Source of the DNA: Mermis nigrescens
Lineage: Eukaryota; Nematoda; Enoplea; Mermithida; Mermithidae
Assembly: GCA_036768485.1 (NCBI GenBank)
Contig: JAVLUZ010000145.1
Location: forward strand, 20,834,706 to 20,898,705
Length of the DNA: 64,000 nucleotides
Direction of reading: 5' to 3'
In this document: piece by piece, positions 33,433 to 44,389 of the stretch
Layout: each line of letters begins with the position of its first letter
Position numbering within the stretch: position 1 is the first letter of the stretch
The notes under the pieces: generated by a model
Told to the model about the DNA's origin: nothing
The model's input: the letters and a program-made list of their open reading frames with translations, nothing else
Databases searched by the model: none
Program-made: the position numbers and the translations under genes

Positions 33433-34545
33433 ACATGCATGTTTTAGTAAATTCTTAAATTAAGGCAGCTAGTAAAAAATTAAACAATTGCCTGATAAAT
33501 ATAATTCTGTTGTTAAAAATATGTATATGTAAAATATATCACTAAATGAGAAAAACGCTTGTTGAGGGGTGAACAATAAAAGTTAGATTTTTCAAGTGGT
33601 AGTACAGAGCATTTAAGTCAAAGTGAGACGCAAGGCTTACGCAAGATGTGCACATTATTTTCTGACATCGGTAATTTTATGCCTTATTCGTCTCTACAAA
33701 ACCTAAAAACTTTGTTTCAGACGACGAGAATTACAAAATTGTTTCGTGCTGTGGTCAGTTCAATTTTCTGCTTTATTCGTCATCAAAAAAACTCAAATTC
33801 AAACTGAGGACTATAAATATATGGAAAATTTTTCGGCGCTTCGCGCTGTATTGACAAGTTATTGTCTTTTCTATTGTCAGAGACCCAGAAATTGTTAAAG
33901 CGCTCTACTGAAAGTCGTAAAACAAAGTTTTTCGCATCCAATAGAAATAGAAGGCACCACAATGGCACAGGATGCATGGTTTAAGAGGTCAATCCAGTCT
34001 AGCCTGAGGGTCAGATGGGAATGAAAGACCTAAAATTCTAGGCTTTATCCACCTTCAATGGCCTCAAAACGTTAAGTAAACATTAGAGCACGAAAGCTAC
34101 CTTTACAATTCTCAAGGACATTGTTTTACCCGTTTTTTGCCCAATTTTGAGCTTCTTGTCCTCAAAATCTTATACGTTTCCTTTCTGATGGTAAAAAAGA
34201 CCCCCAGCCTCCATATATATGTCTATTAGGCACTGAAAAAGTATGCAAGAATGTAACATCAAGTTTTTTTAACGTTAAAGAAATACACCATTCTATTGTA
34301 CATATGTAGTTTATTATTCGTATATTTTTTGCTGTACTACCCGAACCCGATCGGGTATTGATTTGGGTATCCGAATCCGAAGCCAAATAAACTGAACTGG
34401 ATTACCCGAACCCGAATAAACTTAAGTGAACTACCCGAATACACTAAAATTCATCACCCGTTGCATCCCTTAAGGGCATAAAATTGAGTTTTTTTAAATC
34501 ATGTCTTATTGATGTGCATCTATTTAATTAGACTTAACGTTTTAG

Positions 34546-34688
34546 ACTGTAGACGGGGACAGTCTTTGGTAGTGTGGGCCATACATGAAGGCAGACAGGC
34601 TGCTCGGGAAATCGACTATTTCTTGATGGGCAAAACTTCGTTGGCCGGACCCGGAGGTATGGTGTCAGCGCCAATCAAAAGAGGATGA
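34546..34688 (+). CDS. GOGAT: Glutamate synthase, C-terminal exon with stop
   Basis: The acceptor is aacgttttag. The exon completes the Asp codon begun at 28,908 and reads [20 protein letters not shown], then REIDYFLMG, ending in a TGA stop at 34,686-34,688. The [13 protein letters not shown] string is the C-terminal signature of GOGAT reductase domains. The preceding intron is 5.6 kb and full of nested transposons. This end marks the 3' boundary of the gene. Confidence 0.95.
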
Positions 34689-34976
34689 ATCGCTGTATAG
34701 TTTTAAACGTCCTTGCTGCTTACATTTACCGCACGAGTTCTTTGTTTATGCGATTTTATAAATTTGCTTGATGAAATTTTATTGTGATTGCTTGTAGATT
34801 TTTTTGATATCATCGTCTTTAATTCTTTGCCTTGTGTCATTCTGCTCCGATTTTCTTCGGCATTTCGCATTGCGAATTATTTCCACTTTTGTACTGCGCT
34901 ACATCCTTAGATATTCATCGATTATTTTGCTGCTGTGAAGCAGAAACACACTTAATTTATTTGAATTTTTAATTCC

Positions 34977-35604
34977 AAAAGGGCGGATTTAAGGGGGCGG
35001 CCGCTCCCTCCCCATTGGCCAAAAATAATTGACGAGATAAAGAATGGATATGTCAATTTGCAATGATTTGTGGCCGTCAGTGATCATAATTTCTCAAATT
35101 TTTCCGGCGCTTTGCGCCGGATAGTACATATTATTGACATTCATTTACTTTCTTGGCGACCTAGAAGCAATTTTTTGCTTACGGACTAGATTTTAAAACA
35201 TTTTCAAGTGCAGAAGCAGCTATTTCAGCATTGATTTATTCTATTTTAAAGCATAACTTTTTGAAATTTTCCGCTTTCCGCCTTAAATGCTGCAAATAGA
35301 GCCAATCGAGCAAGCTTCTAATCGTCCTTTCGCCTAAAATTTTTGAATTTTCGGCGCTTCGCGCTAGATTTAGACTAATACCAAAGAAATTTAACGATTT
35401 TTCTAGCACAAAATTGTCGGAAATTTCAAATTTTTTCGAGACAATGTTGTCTCAAAAGTGATTTAAACTAAAAGTAGACGACGTAAAACGCCGAAAAACG
35501 CCATTTCGCATGTGAAGAGCAAATTTTCGGACCTATTCTTGACTCTTTTAGGAAAAGTTGGGGTACCGCTCCCCCCCTTAGGAAAATCCTAGATCCGCTA
35601 CTGC
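34977..35604. mobile_element. Family F element
   Basis: Left end AAAAGGGCGGATTTAAGGGG, right end complement CAGTAGCGGATCTAGGATTT. Hairpin cores are at about 35,106 (ggcgctttgcgcc) and 35,353. Sits just downstream of the GOGAT stop codon. No coding sequence. Confidence 0.7.
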
Positions 35605-35637
35605 TACTGTGAAAATTATTAAACTGACTTGTTGTCT

Positions 35638-35960
35638 CCATACATTTACAGCATAGAAATTCTGAAGGGTAGGTCAGAAAATTTTCCAAAAAGTGCTTTT
35701 TTTGGGCTGAAAACGACGGGTACACGTCAAAAACATTGTTTTTAGACGTTTTGATCAGTGCTTGTTCTTTCTAGAACATAAAAAGATTTTTAAAAATCCG
35801 AAAATAATTTGACAGAATCTGGAAAATTGAACAAAATATAGTAAAAAAGCTGTATATCGCGCGAAACGCCGAAAATTTGAGACTTTTGACCCAAAAAAGC
35901 TGATTACGCTTAAAAGGCACAATTTTTACGAAAAATCGACCATTCTGGGGGTCGCAGCCA
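35638..35960. mobile_element. Family C element, worn
   Basis: Begins CATACATTTACAGCATAGAA, contains tttctagaacataaaaagat and gcgcgaaacgccgaaaattt, and ends near ttctgggggtcgcagccat. Flanking duplication not recognised. Confidence 0.55.
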
Positions 35961-36394
35961 TTTAGCGGTGGTGTGTAGGTGTTCTGCCCTCCTCCAGAAC
36001 ACGTGTGGTTCTCCCTTAAAAATTAAAATTGCTGCCCTTAGTTTCAGGATATTTTGATATACCTACTATATTTATCTATATATTTCCAGTTCTCTTATGA
36101 CATATACCTATGTACTGACGTTTCTAGAGCGCGCTATAAATATAACTTAATTGAAAAATGTGCATGTATGTATTTACTTTGCAGTAAGCGCATAGTTGCA
36201 AAGTGCTCCTGTCGGAAACCCAATTTTAACCTCAAACTGCTTAAAAAACCCAACCAATGGTTAAGCATAGGCGCAAAAACTCAATCGCTAAAAAACGTCT
36301 CCAACGGCCTAAAAAACCCAAAATGGGGGAAAGCCCGCAAGTTGGCAACCCTGAGTAAGCGTCTTAACTTATTGCTCCTACCGTTGATATGGAT

Positions 36395-36527
36395 CTCAAA
36401 AAATTGAGAAAAATCGAAAAAACATTACTTTTTAAACGTTATTTTGTGCTATTTTAGCCTTTTAAGCTTAGTCCCCTTCGAAATTGGTGTTGGTCTCCCC
36501 AAAATAGGACGGCCAGCTACGTGTCTG
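36395..36527. mobile_element. Family A element, left end truncated
   Basis: Matches the right two thirds of family A (tttttaaacgttattttgtg) and ends ctacgtgtctg. The left CAGGCACGTA end is absent. Confidence 0.7.
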
Positions 36528-36738
36528 CTGCTCTCCATCTTATTTCGAGTGCAAACCATATTGTTGTATTTCTGATTTCCAGCTCAACGTAGTGCGAGTC
36601 GTATGTATTGTATGTCATTTTTATAGGCGTCGGTTAATCCATATGAAAGGGTATGTTAAAGTAAGTAGTACTACCTACTAATAAACAAGTCGTATGTGCA
36701 TTTATTGTTTAACAAACCAGCTAACTGATGGATGAGAT

Positions 36739-37577
36739 TAGTGTTGTAAAAGATGAGGATTTTTGCAAGATAAAAGATAAACATAAAGTTGAAATTTTAA
36801 AATCTAGAAGATAAAGATAAAGATAAAGTTAAAAAATTAAGAAAGATAAAGATAAAGATAATTCGCAAGATAAAGGAACCAAAAGATAAAGATAAAGATA
36901 AAGTGTACATATGTGAATATGGTCGCCTGGGCCCAGGAAAATGATGTTTAAGAAGTGCAATAAACGAGTGAATGCCTTAATCTTTACACCTGAGATCAAA
37001 GAGAGTGATAGGCATTAAGCACACGTAAATGTAGGTTTGGGGGTTTACCCGCGGTATATGACTGACCCACGTACTACTACTACTGGCAGACAGCAAGTCA
37101 CTTCTTTCCTTTTACAAGCATCACCCTGCTCTGTGCGCCTGCACAAAGTGTAGTCACAACAGATATTGATTTTTTCAAACTTTCCCTATGTTTCCTAAGC
37201 TTGTACTTCGATTAACATGGGTGCTAGTAGTGACACTCCCGCTTAGATGGGTATCACTCCCTCAGGTTGATATATGTACATGCATTAGTTTGGGCCGCAC
37301 GCCATAGGGTTTAAACAATCGTTTTCTTTTCTTGTATTATAATAAAAGTTGAATGCGTCTTAATGTATTTCCCGTCAAACCTGCATTTTGGATTACATGC
37401 TAACTTATATACATACTTTATCTTTTTTGCAAGATAAATTCCTATCAAAAAGATAAAGATAGCCTGTGATTTTCCAAAAGATAAAGATAAAAAATCGTCA
37501 AGTTAAAGATAAAGATATCTTTATCTTTATTTTTATCTTGCTAAAAAGATAAAGATAAAGATATCTTTACAACACTA
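36739..37577. mobile_element. hAT-like element with (GATAAA)n arms
   Basis: Ends TAGTGTTGTAAA and TTTACAACACTA, perfect over 12 bp, flanked on both sides by GATGAGAT (8 of 8). Tandem GATAAA copies fill 36,770-36,905. Inverted ATCTTT/AGATAAAG copies fill 37,420-37,565, so the arms can fold on each other. The unique centre holds no recognised ORF. Confidence 0.9.
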
Positions 37578-38520
37578 GATGAGATTAAACTTATCAGCGC
37601 CACTGTCCTTTAAATAGTGTGCGTGTGCTATGCGTAGTGCTATACCATACGGATTCCGGTTAAGAACTCCGACATTTATTTCGATATGTATGTATATCTC
37701 TTGCATACGACTTGAAATTGTGGGAGGTGGTAGTTACCTGTCGAGTTACTTTTTGGGTAGAGTTAAATAAATAATTTATTACTCGCAAATAAAATGAATT
37801 CCACTTAACGACGATTATACGGAAATGGCGTAAAATCGCTAAGCTTTTTTAATTACTTCAAGTTGATGTTATCCGTGAATAAATTGATAAATACCTGTTT
37901 AGGTACACTCCCAGTGGTGGGTCTGGGATTTTCTTAAGGATGGGACGATACGGTACCGCAACTTCTCCAGAAACAGTCTTAAATACATAAGTCCAACAAT
38001 TTGCCCTTCGCTTGCGAAATAGCGTTTTTCGACCCCTTAGCTCGTTGCATAAAACGATTAAAAATTGGGGTACTCTCCGCTCCTGCCATTTTTATGGAGA
38101 AGGTGGCTGTACTGGTAAGTGAAAAGACCTATTTTTGGCCAAAATGACAAAACAATAATTAAAGTGCCTTGAACACAAGTTCGTCAGAAATAAGGTTCCG
38201 GAAGAAATTGTCTACGTAGTTTGAGGATGGGACAACACAAGGGTGTTGGAGGGGGTTTAGACGCCCCTACCGATAATCTGAAACTCGCAAAAAAGTTCGA
38301 TAGATCCCTTGAATTTAATTCTTGGCGTGTTTTCCATGAGATTTTCCCGGTTGTAAAGTTTTAAAATTAAAGCTCATATTGCATCCATTCAAACTAACTC
38401 TTGCTTATAGCGCCGTTAGCTCCCACCTTATTCGATTTTAATCTGAGATGTTATCGGTATCTATATAAATCCGAAGGACAAATATGCAGATACTGTAGGT
38501 ACGTTATTTTAAACGGTCTG
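37578..38520. other. Intergenic, little recognised
   Basis: A worn family F-like stretch (gtgggtctgggattttctta at 37,917 onwards) is the only recognisable content. No exon or RNA gene seen. Confidence 0.35.
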
Positions 38521-39508
38521 ACGTTTTGGCGACGGCCGTTTTGGCGACGGCCGTTTTGGCGACGGCCGTTTTGGCGACGGCCGTTTTGGCGCCGGACTGA
38601 AAGTTTTCCTCAAAATTGCTGGAAATTAACGAGAAACTGTACAATAACTTATTTTTAACGCTCAAAGAACTAATGTTATCATTTTAATCAGATGTTGAAT
38701 CAGTTTTACAGAATCAGAGCAGAAATTTTTCGCAGACCTATGTAATTACTTGTACATATGTAAATTTATTCATATGCATGCATGCACGCACCTATAGTTC
38801 TGTTTCATTTATTGGAGAGCTTGTTAAATGAATTTAGTTCGCATAAATTAGGCTACAAAAGTGATATATAAGCATGACGCAGACTTGCCTCTTAGCAATG
38901 TCAAAAAGTCATCATACAACTCGATATATGTACTGTAATCTTTTCTCTCTCATTAGTTTAAAACACTTTAGAAGCCAGTTTAAACTTTTATAAAAGCTCT
39001 CGAACAAAATGAAACCGACTACACATTGCATAATCTGTTACATTTTAGCTTTGAGATCTTTGAAAAATTGAAAGTGACTACAAAAGTAACTTTAAGCTGA
39101 TACTCATAAAAAGTAGAATTGATTCAGAAATTAGAATGCCCAGGGCAAGGTTAAGGATCATGTAACGTGTAGTACCTACTATACATAGATAGCGAATCGG
39201 ATGAAACGCTTTACGTCGATTGGCTGGATTATTGTTGTCTACTTTCGAATCACTATTGTAAAAGAAGTCCAAAGAATTTTGAAACAGACCATTGTAGGTC
39301 CAAAGGATTTTGAAACAGACACCAAGCCAATCGCTCGCGTAACTATGGATATGTAAAGTGCTGTGGTGCATACGTACATAGGTACATACCCAACTACCTA
39401 TACATGTAATCATGCATGGACAGCACCAAAATTTCTGGTGGTCCGCTGGGTCAAAATCGCCAAAATTGCAATACGAAGCGCCAAAAATTTAATTCTGGGG
39501 GTCCAGAG

Positions 39509-39764
39509 CGTACCTGGGCGTGGGGGTATGCACTCCCCAGAAGGCAAAATACCCAACGAAAACTGGCAAAAACCCAGCTACACTCCCCAGAATTTCATTT
39601 TTAAATTTTTTTGCTTTTTTCGGGTTTTTTTGATGCCAATCGATAGAGCTCGACGAGAAACGTTCAAAAATGGTGTTTTTTCGCCATAGCACCATTTTTA
39701 GGGCCAATATTTGACTTTGAAAAAATTTCGCACCCCCCTGACCTTTAGAGCCGCCCACCTACGG
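39509..39764. mobile_element. Family B element nested in an older family B copy
   Basis: Begins CGTACCTGGGCGTGGGG and ends CCGCCCACCTACG, flanked by GTCCAGAG on both sides (8 of 8). The surrounding sequence (cagcaccaaaatttctgg at 39,420; cacctacgccca at 39,772) is a second, opposite-facing family B copy. The same arrangement occurs at 43409-43662. Confidence 0.82.
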
Positions 39765-40131
39765 TCCAGAGCACCTACGCCCATTCGTGATAACTACCTA
39801 TGTATATATTATGTTTAATAGGTACCTACCACCTATTATGAAACCGTAGTGTGCGAAATATGGAACAGGCTCCTGTGCTCACATTATTCCAGCAGTTTAC
39901 AGTCAATTTGAGCACGTACATAAAGCTGAGGCGAATTAACACTAATTTTTGACGCTTAATATCATCAATCAAGCAATATCCATTGGCTTATACCCCCAAA
40001 CCCCCAAGCCCATCTTGTATGTAGATCAGTCGTTAGCCTCATAATTCCTTAAATTTTTCCGGCGCTTTGCGCCGGATAATAAATATTAATGACATTTACT
40101 TACTTTTTGCATTTTTTGCTCACCAAATATG

Positions 40132-40228
40132 TATAGTCTGTTTCACATAACTTTGTGCTTTTATGTTCACGATTCTAAGTTGTTGTAAACCAGAATTTCA
40201 TGCACCAAGTTATGTGAAACAGACTATA
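40132..40228. mobile_element. 97-bp inverted-repeat element TATAGTCTGTTTCACATAAC
   Basis: Perfect inverted ends (TATAGTCTGTTTCACATAAC and its complement) enclose about 50 bp. The TA borders suggest a Tc1/mariner-type non-autonomous element. Copies also at 44021-44117 and 45079-45247. Confidence 0.75.
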
Positions 40229-40746
40229 GATATGCATGTGTATGTTAGCTCTCAAACAATTTCAATAGCAGAAACAGCTATGTATTTCAGCATATGTAGA
40301 ATGCTAAAACAGTCTTTTTGAAGAAATTTCGAAGAAAATTTTAATTCGGCGCCAAAACGGCCGTCGCCAAAACGGCCGGCGCCAAAACGGCCGGCGCCAA
40401 AACGGCCGTCGCCAAAACGTCCCATTTCGTATTTTAAATGACTATATTTGCCAAAATGAATCTTTAAAACTATTTACGTTATTGCACCGTTTTTGGGGCA
40501 TTTATGAAGAAATTTTCCGATTGTCATCCATTTTTACCTTCATTTTGCATTATTTTCCTCAAAAATTTTTCATTTCTTTATTCTGGAGAGTCTAAGACCC
40601 TTGAGCCCTTACATGAATGTCTGGTGTCCACTGAAAACTTTTTAATCAAGCCAAATCATTGACTTTAGCCTATTTCTCGAGGATCTGTCTTTTTCTGCGA
40701 GTTGTCCCAAAGTCCCTCACATTCCTGTATCACCAGTTTTTATCAG

Positions 40747-41035
40747 ACATGCACAGCATATGGATTGAGCGGTAAAATGAAATTCTAAAAAGCGTTTTTT
40801 CGGACTCCAAAAACGATATATGCGTGTCAAAAACATCATTTTTCTGCGTTTCTGACAATTTTATATCTCTCTAGAAAGCAAAAACCAAAAACTTTCAAAA
40901 AAAATATCAGAAAACTTTGAGTAAATTCAACAAAACATGCTACAAAATGAATATTAGGCGCCAAAAATTTGATAATTTAGAGAAAAATGATGGCCGAAAC
41001 CACTACCTTTTCTACGAATTTTTAGGAAAAGCTAA
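40747..41035. mobile_element. Family C element, right end missing
   Basis: Begins CAGACATGCACAGCATATG and shares the internal strings gtgtcaaaaacatcattttt and ctctctagaaagc. It stops near the ggaaaagct at 41,030, where the GGCCGTCC fold-back begins. Confidence 0.6.
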
Positions 41036-41049
41036 TTCCAGGTAATGTC

Positions 41050-42065
41050 TAGGGTGGCCGTCCGTACAGAATGGCCGTCCGTCCAGCCTGGCCGTCCCTC
41101 CAGGGCGGCCGTCTTCCTGTTTGTTACATCTTTCCAGAGTGGCCGTCCATCCTCTGTGGCCGCCCCGTTCAGGGTGGCCATCCCAATAGGCTAGATGGCC
41201 TAACCGCTCTGTCACACTGACCGTCCCAATTCACCGACTGTCCCGTTTCTCCTTCTAAGGATGAAATAAGTCACTTTTAGATTGCCCAGAATCCCATTTC
41301 TCTGACCGTCTTGATTCTCTGACTTGTGTTATAATCACTTTTGTAAAAGAAAGCTTAAGCGATGATTTATTGATTTGTTTTAGTGATTAGCTTAAAGGAA
41401 TAGGACTTTATTTAACGTATGAATTATTATGCTACTATTTTGACCGACCCAAAAAATTTTGCCTAGTTATTTACTTAAGTTGTGAGTGACATTTTCTAGC
41501 TACTAAATTATTCTGACACAGTAAAAGAGTTATGTGAATACTTGTAACAAATTTCGCCTTCTTCAAACCATTCATGGTTTCAGGCAGCCACCTCGCAACA
41601 AAACAAGAATATATTGAATACAAGTGAAAATATGCTTTTTTGCTGATGGAAACCTCCGCGCACACATGCTCGCTTAATGAGAACATGATAGAATAAAAAA
41701 GATGCACACTAATGAAGTAGGTACTTTTCTTGTGCGAGGTGCATAACAATTAGGTACATTTGTACAACAGAGAATGCCAGTACATGATACTCGTTCGAGT
41801 AATATTCAAATAGATATTGTCGCAATATTATGTAACATTTAGAATAGAAACTAAAAATAGCATAGAAGGACGGCCACTCTGGACAACATAATTAAGCCAT
41901 GTTTTACTGCGGACGGCCATCCTGGATGGGAGGCCAGCCTAGATGGACGGCCAGGATAGGAGGCCACCCTGGAAGATCCATGTCCCAATTACGCACTCAT
42001 ACGGCACGAGACGGCCCCTGGATGAACGTCCAGGCTGAACGGACGGCCAAGCTGGACGAGGCGGT
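41050..42065. mobile_element. Fold-back structure with GGCCGTCC arms
   Basis: The left arm (41,050-41,215) carries irregular repeats of about 20 bp of the type TGGCCGTCCGTCCAGNCT. The right arm (41,868-42,065) carries the complementary form GGACGGCCAGNCTGGA. The 650-bp centre (41,220-41,867) is AT-rich without a recognised ORF. Target duplication not found. Confidence 0.55.
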
Positions 42066-42171
42066 CACCATGGACACTAATTCGAATTCTTATAGGGATG
42101 GTGAAAAAACTTCTGGAAGGAGCAGAATCTCTCTGGGGTTAGGTTAAAGTCCCATTAAAGCCCCCAAGATC

Positions 42172-42738
42172 ATGCACGGTTTTTCATTCAACAATGGCAT
42201 TCAGAGTCGCCACGACGCCGTTTCACGAAACGCAGTCCAGTCGGACCCCAACCAACATCGTCATCACCCCAGCAGCCACTTGTTCCTCAGCTCAAACGCC
42301 CAATCCGTCAATCATCGCGACCGTAGCAGCATCGATAACGGCGCCCATTCTAAGAAATCGGCACTGTCGCGTTATTCCAGATCACATGTCAATATAAAAT
42401 CGTTGGCGGCGTTGGAGGAAACGTCGCTAGAACGAAAGTCCGGAGCTGCATCGACGTCGATGTCGGTAGTCGCGTCGACTTCCGACATTAGAACGCCGAC
42501 GACGGCGACGACGACAGCGCCTTGAAGAAAAAATCAACCGTGAGCGAAACGCCGCAGCCGAGCTCGACGCTAGCGACCACGTCGGCGGCGACGTTAAGGC
42601 GAAACTTCGGTGGCGGATCGCTGGGCGACTTGGACCACGGCAGCCGAAGTCGGCGCGTCGTCGACGCGCTGTCGAACGGCGCCTCGCGACGTAGTCCATG
42701 TCGGCGAATATCGTTCAGGAGTCACGTGGCGTTTCCAA
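42172..42738 (+). CDS. Candidate GC-rich first coding exon, unknown protein, with one-base disruption
   Basis: An island of GC-rich, CpG-rich sequence in an AT-rich window. It begins at an ATG (MHGFSFNNGIQSRHDAVS) with an in-frame stop upstream and stays open to TTATTTAP at about 42,520. The next frame continues naturally as LKKKSTVSETPQPSSTL and LRRNFGGGSLGDLDHG to SFRSHVAFP, where a GTAAAA donor lies at about 42,738. A single missing C in the GCGCC run near 42,520 would make one frame of about 190 residues. The protein is Ser/Thr/Arg-rich and not recognised. No downstream exon was identified. It lies between a fold-back structure and the second copy of a segmental duplication, so transposon origin is possible. 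Confidence 0.4.
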
Positions 42739-43408
42739 GTAAAAAAATAGCAATTTTCCTAATCTATTTTCTGAATTTCTCAATAATAAGTTAACAGATG
42801 TTCAATAAGTTAAATGATAGGGTGGTTGTAACATTCCCGAGACGCACACTCTTCAGTAATCTGCAACCGGTCTCACAAAACAGCCTAAGTTGAGCGGGCC
42901 GGCCAACTTCAAGCTGATACTCATAAAAAGTAGAATTGATTCAGAAATTATAATGCCCTGATACTCATAAAAAGTAGAATTGATTCAGAAATTAGAATGC
43001 CCAGGGCAAGGTTAAGGATCATCTAACGTGTAGTACCTACTATAGGCATGAGATAGAAAAATCGGATGAAACGCTTTACGCGTCGATTGGCTGGATTATT
43101 GTTGTCTACTTTCGAATCAACTATTGTAAAAGAAGTCCAAAGAATTTTGAAACAGACCATTGTAGGTCCAAAGGATTTTGAAACATGCCATAGTAGGTCC
43201 AAAGGATTTTGGAAACAGACACCAAGCCGATCGCTCGCGTAACTATGGATATGTAAAGTGCTGTGGTGCATACGTACATAAGTACATACCCAACTACCTA
43301 TACATATAATCATGCATGGACAGCACCAAAATTTCTGGTGGTCCGCTGGGTCAAAATCGCCAAAATTGCAATACGAAGCGCCAAAAATTTAATTCTGGGG
43401 GTCCAGAG

Positions 43409-43662
43409 CGTACCTGGGCGTGGGGGTATGCACTCCCCAGAAGGCAAAATACCCAACGAAAACTGGCAAAAACCCAGCTACACTCCCCAGAATTTCATTT
43501 TTAAATTTTTTTGCTTTTTTCGGGTTTTTTTGATGCCAATCGATAGAGCTCGACGAGAAACGTTCAAAAATGGTGTTTTTTCGCCATAGCACCATTTTTA
43601 GGGCCAATATTTGACTTTGAAAAATTTCGCACCCCCCTGACCTTTAGAGCCGCCCACCTACG
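43409..43662. mobile_element. Family B element within copy B
   Basis: Same insertion as 39509-39764, with the same GTCCAGAG duplication, so it predates the segmental duplication. Confidence 0.8.
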
Positions 43663-44020
43663 GTCCAGAGCACCTACGCCCATTCGTGATAACTACCTAT
43701 GTATATATATGTTTAATAGGTACCTACCACCTATTATGAAACCGTAGTGTGCGAAATATGGAACAGGCTCCTGTGCTCACATTATTCCAGCAGTTTACAG
43801 TCAATTTGAGCACGTACATAAAGCTGAGGCGAATTAACACTAATTTTTGACGCTTAATATCATCAATCAAGCAATATCCATTGGCTTATACCCCCAAACC
43901 CCCAAGCCCATCTTGTATGTAGATCAGTCGTTAGCCTCATAATTCCTTATATTTTTCCGGCGGGATAATAAATATTAATGACATTTACTTACTTTTTGCA
44001 TTTTTTGCTCACCAAATATG

Positions 44021-44117
44021 TATAGTCTGTTTCACATAACTTTGTGCTTTTATGTTCACGATTCTAAGTTGTTGTAAACCAGAATTTCATGCACCAAGTT
44101 ATGTGAAACAGACTATA
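44021..44117. mobile_element. 97-bp inverted-repeat element, copy in duplication B
   Basis: Identical ends to 40132-40228 and inherited through the duplication. Confidence 0.75.
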
Positions 44118-44389
44118 GATATGCATGTGTATGTTAGCTCTCAAACAATTTCAATAGCAGAAACAGCTATGTATTTCAGCATATGTAGAATGCTAAAACA
44201 GTCTTTTTGAAGAAATTTCGAAGAAAATTTTAATTCGGCGCCAAAACGGCCGTCGCCAAAACGGCCGGCGCCAAAACGGCCAGTCGCCAAAACGGCCGTC
44301 GCCAAAACGTCCCATTTCGTATTTTAAATGACTATTTGCCAAAATGAATGTCTCGTTAACGACCACAAACCATTGCAGATTACATATAC

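Larger units (their letters stand above)
32363..34472. mobile_element. hAT-like element, ends TAGGGATGCAACGGGT
   Basis: Left end TAGGGATGCAACGGGTACCC and right end complement AAGGGATGCAACGGGTGATG, with AGGGCAT directly repeated on both sides. Subterminal CCCGAAC-type repeats occur at both ends. Expanded by an insertion at 32823-33432. Hairpin cores at 32,552-32,564, 33,184-33,196 and 33,834. It occupies most of the last GOGAT intron. Confidence 0.8.
38521..40423. mobile_element. Fold-back structure with CGTTTTGGCGACGGC arms
   Basis: The left arm (38,521-38,595) is four to five tandem copies of a 15-bp unit TTTTGGCGACGGCCG. The right arm (40,348-40,423) is the inverted form GGCCGTCGCCAAAACG and variants, ending CGTCCCATTTCG. 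A short relative is at 50759-51122. The right arm is repeated at 44,237-44,312 in the duplicated segment. The interval contains most of duplication copy A. Confidence 0.6.
39090..40461. repeat. Segmental duplication, copy A
   Basis: About 1.37 kb, nearly identical in direct orientation to 42905-44349. It contains a pair of nested family B elements, a 97-bp inverted-repeat element and the right fold-back arm. Copy A keeps an intact ggcgctttgcgcc hairpin near 40,063, which copy B has lost. Confidence 0.92.
42905..44349. repeat. Segmental duplication, copy B
   Basis: Direct copy of 39090-40461. Differences: a tandem doubling of about 44 bp at its left end (gatactcataaaaagtagaa at 42,915 and 42,959), an extra unit of about 33 bp at 43,170-43,205 (gtaggtccaaaggatttt), and loss of most of a hairpin near 43,960 (ccggcgggataat). 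Confidence 0.92.

Noticed and set aside
821..34688. Two separate glutamate synthase genes, head to head
   Set aside because: The two exon sets are complementary parts of one protein with no overlap, and the strand switch coincides with an assembly gap.
39363..39689. 108-codon plus-strand frame, repeated at 43263-43589
   Set aside because: It runs through nested family B elements. Two identical copies arise from the segmental duplication, not from a conserved gene.
42427..42699. Arg-rich minus-strand frame opposite the GC-rich ORF
   Set aside because: Arg/Arg-rich composition is the usual shadow of a CpG-rich sense strand. The plus strand has a start, an upstream stop and a donor.
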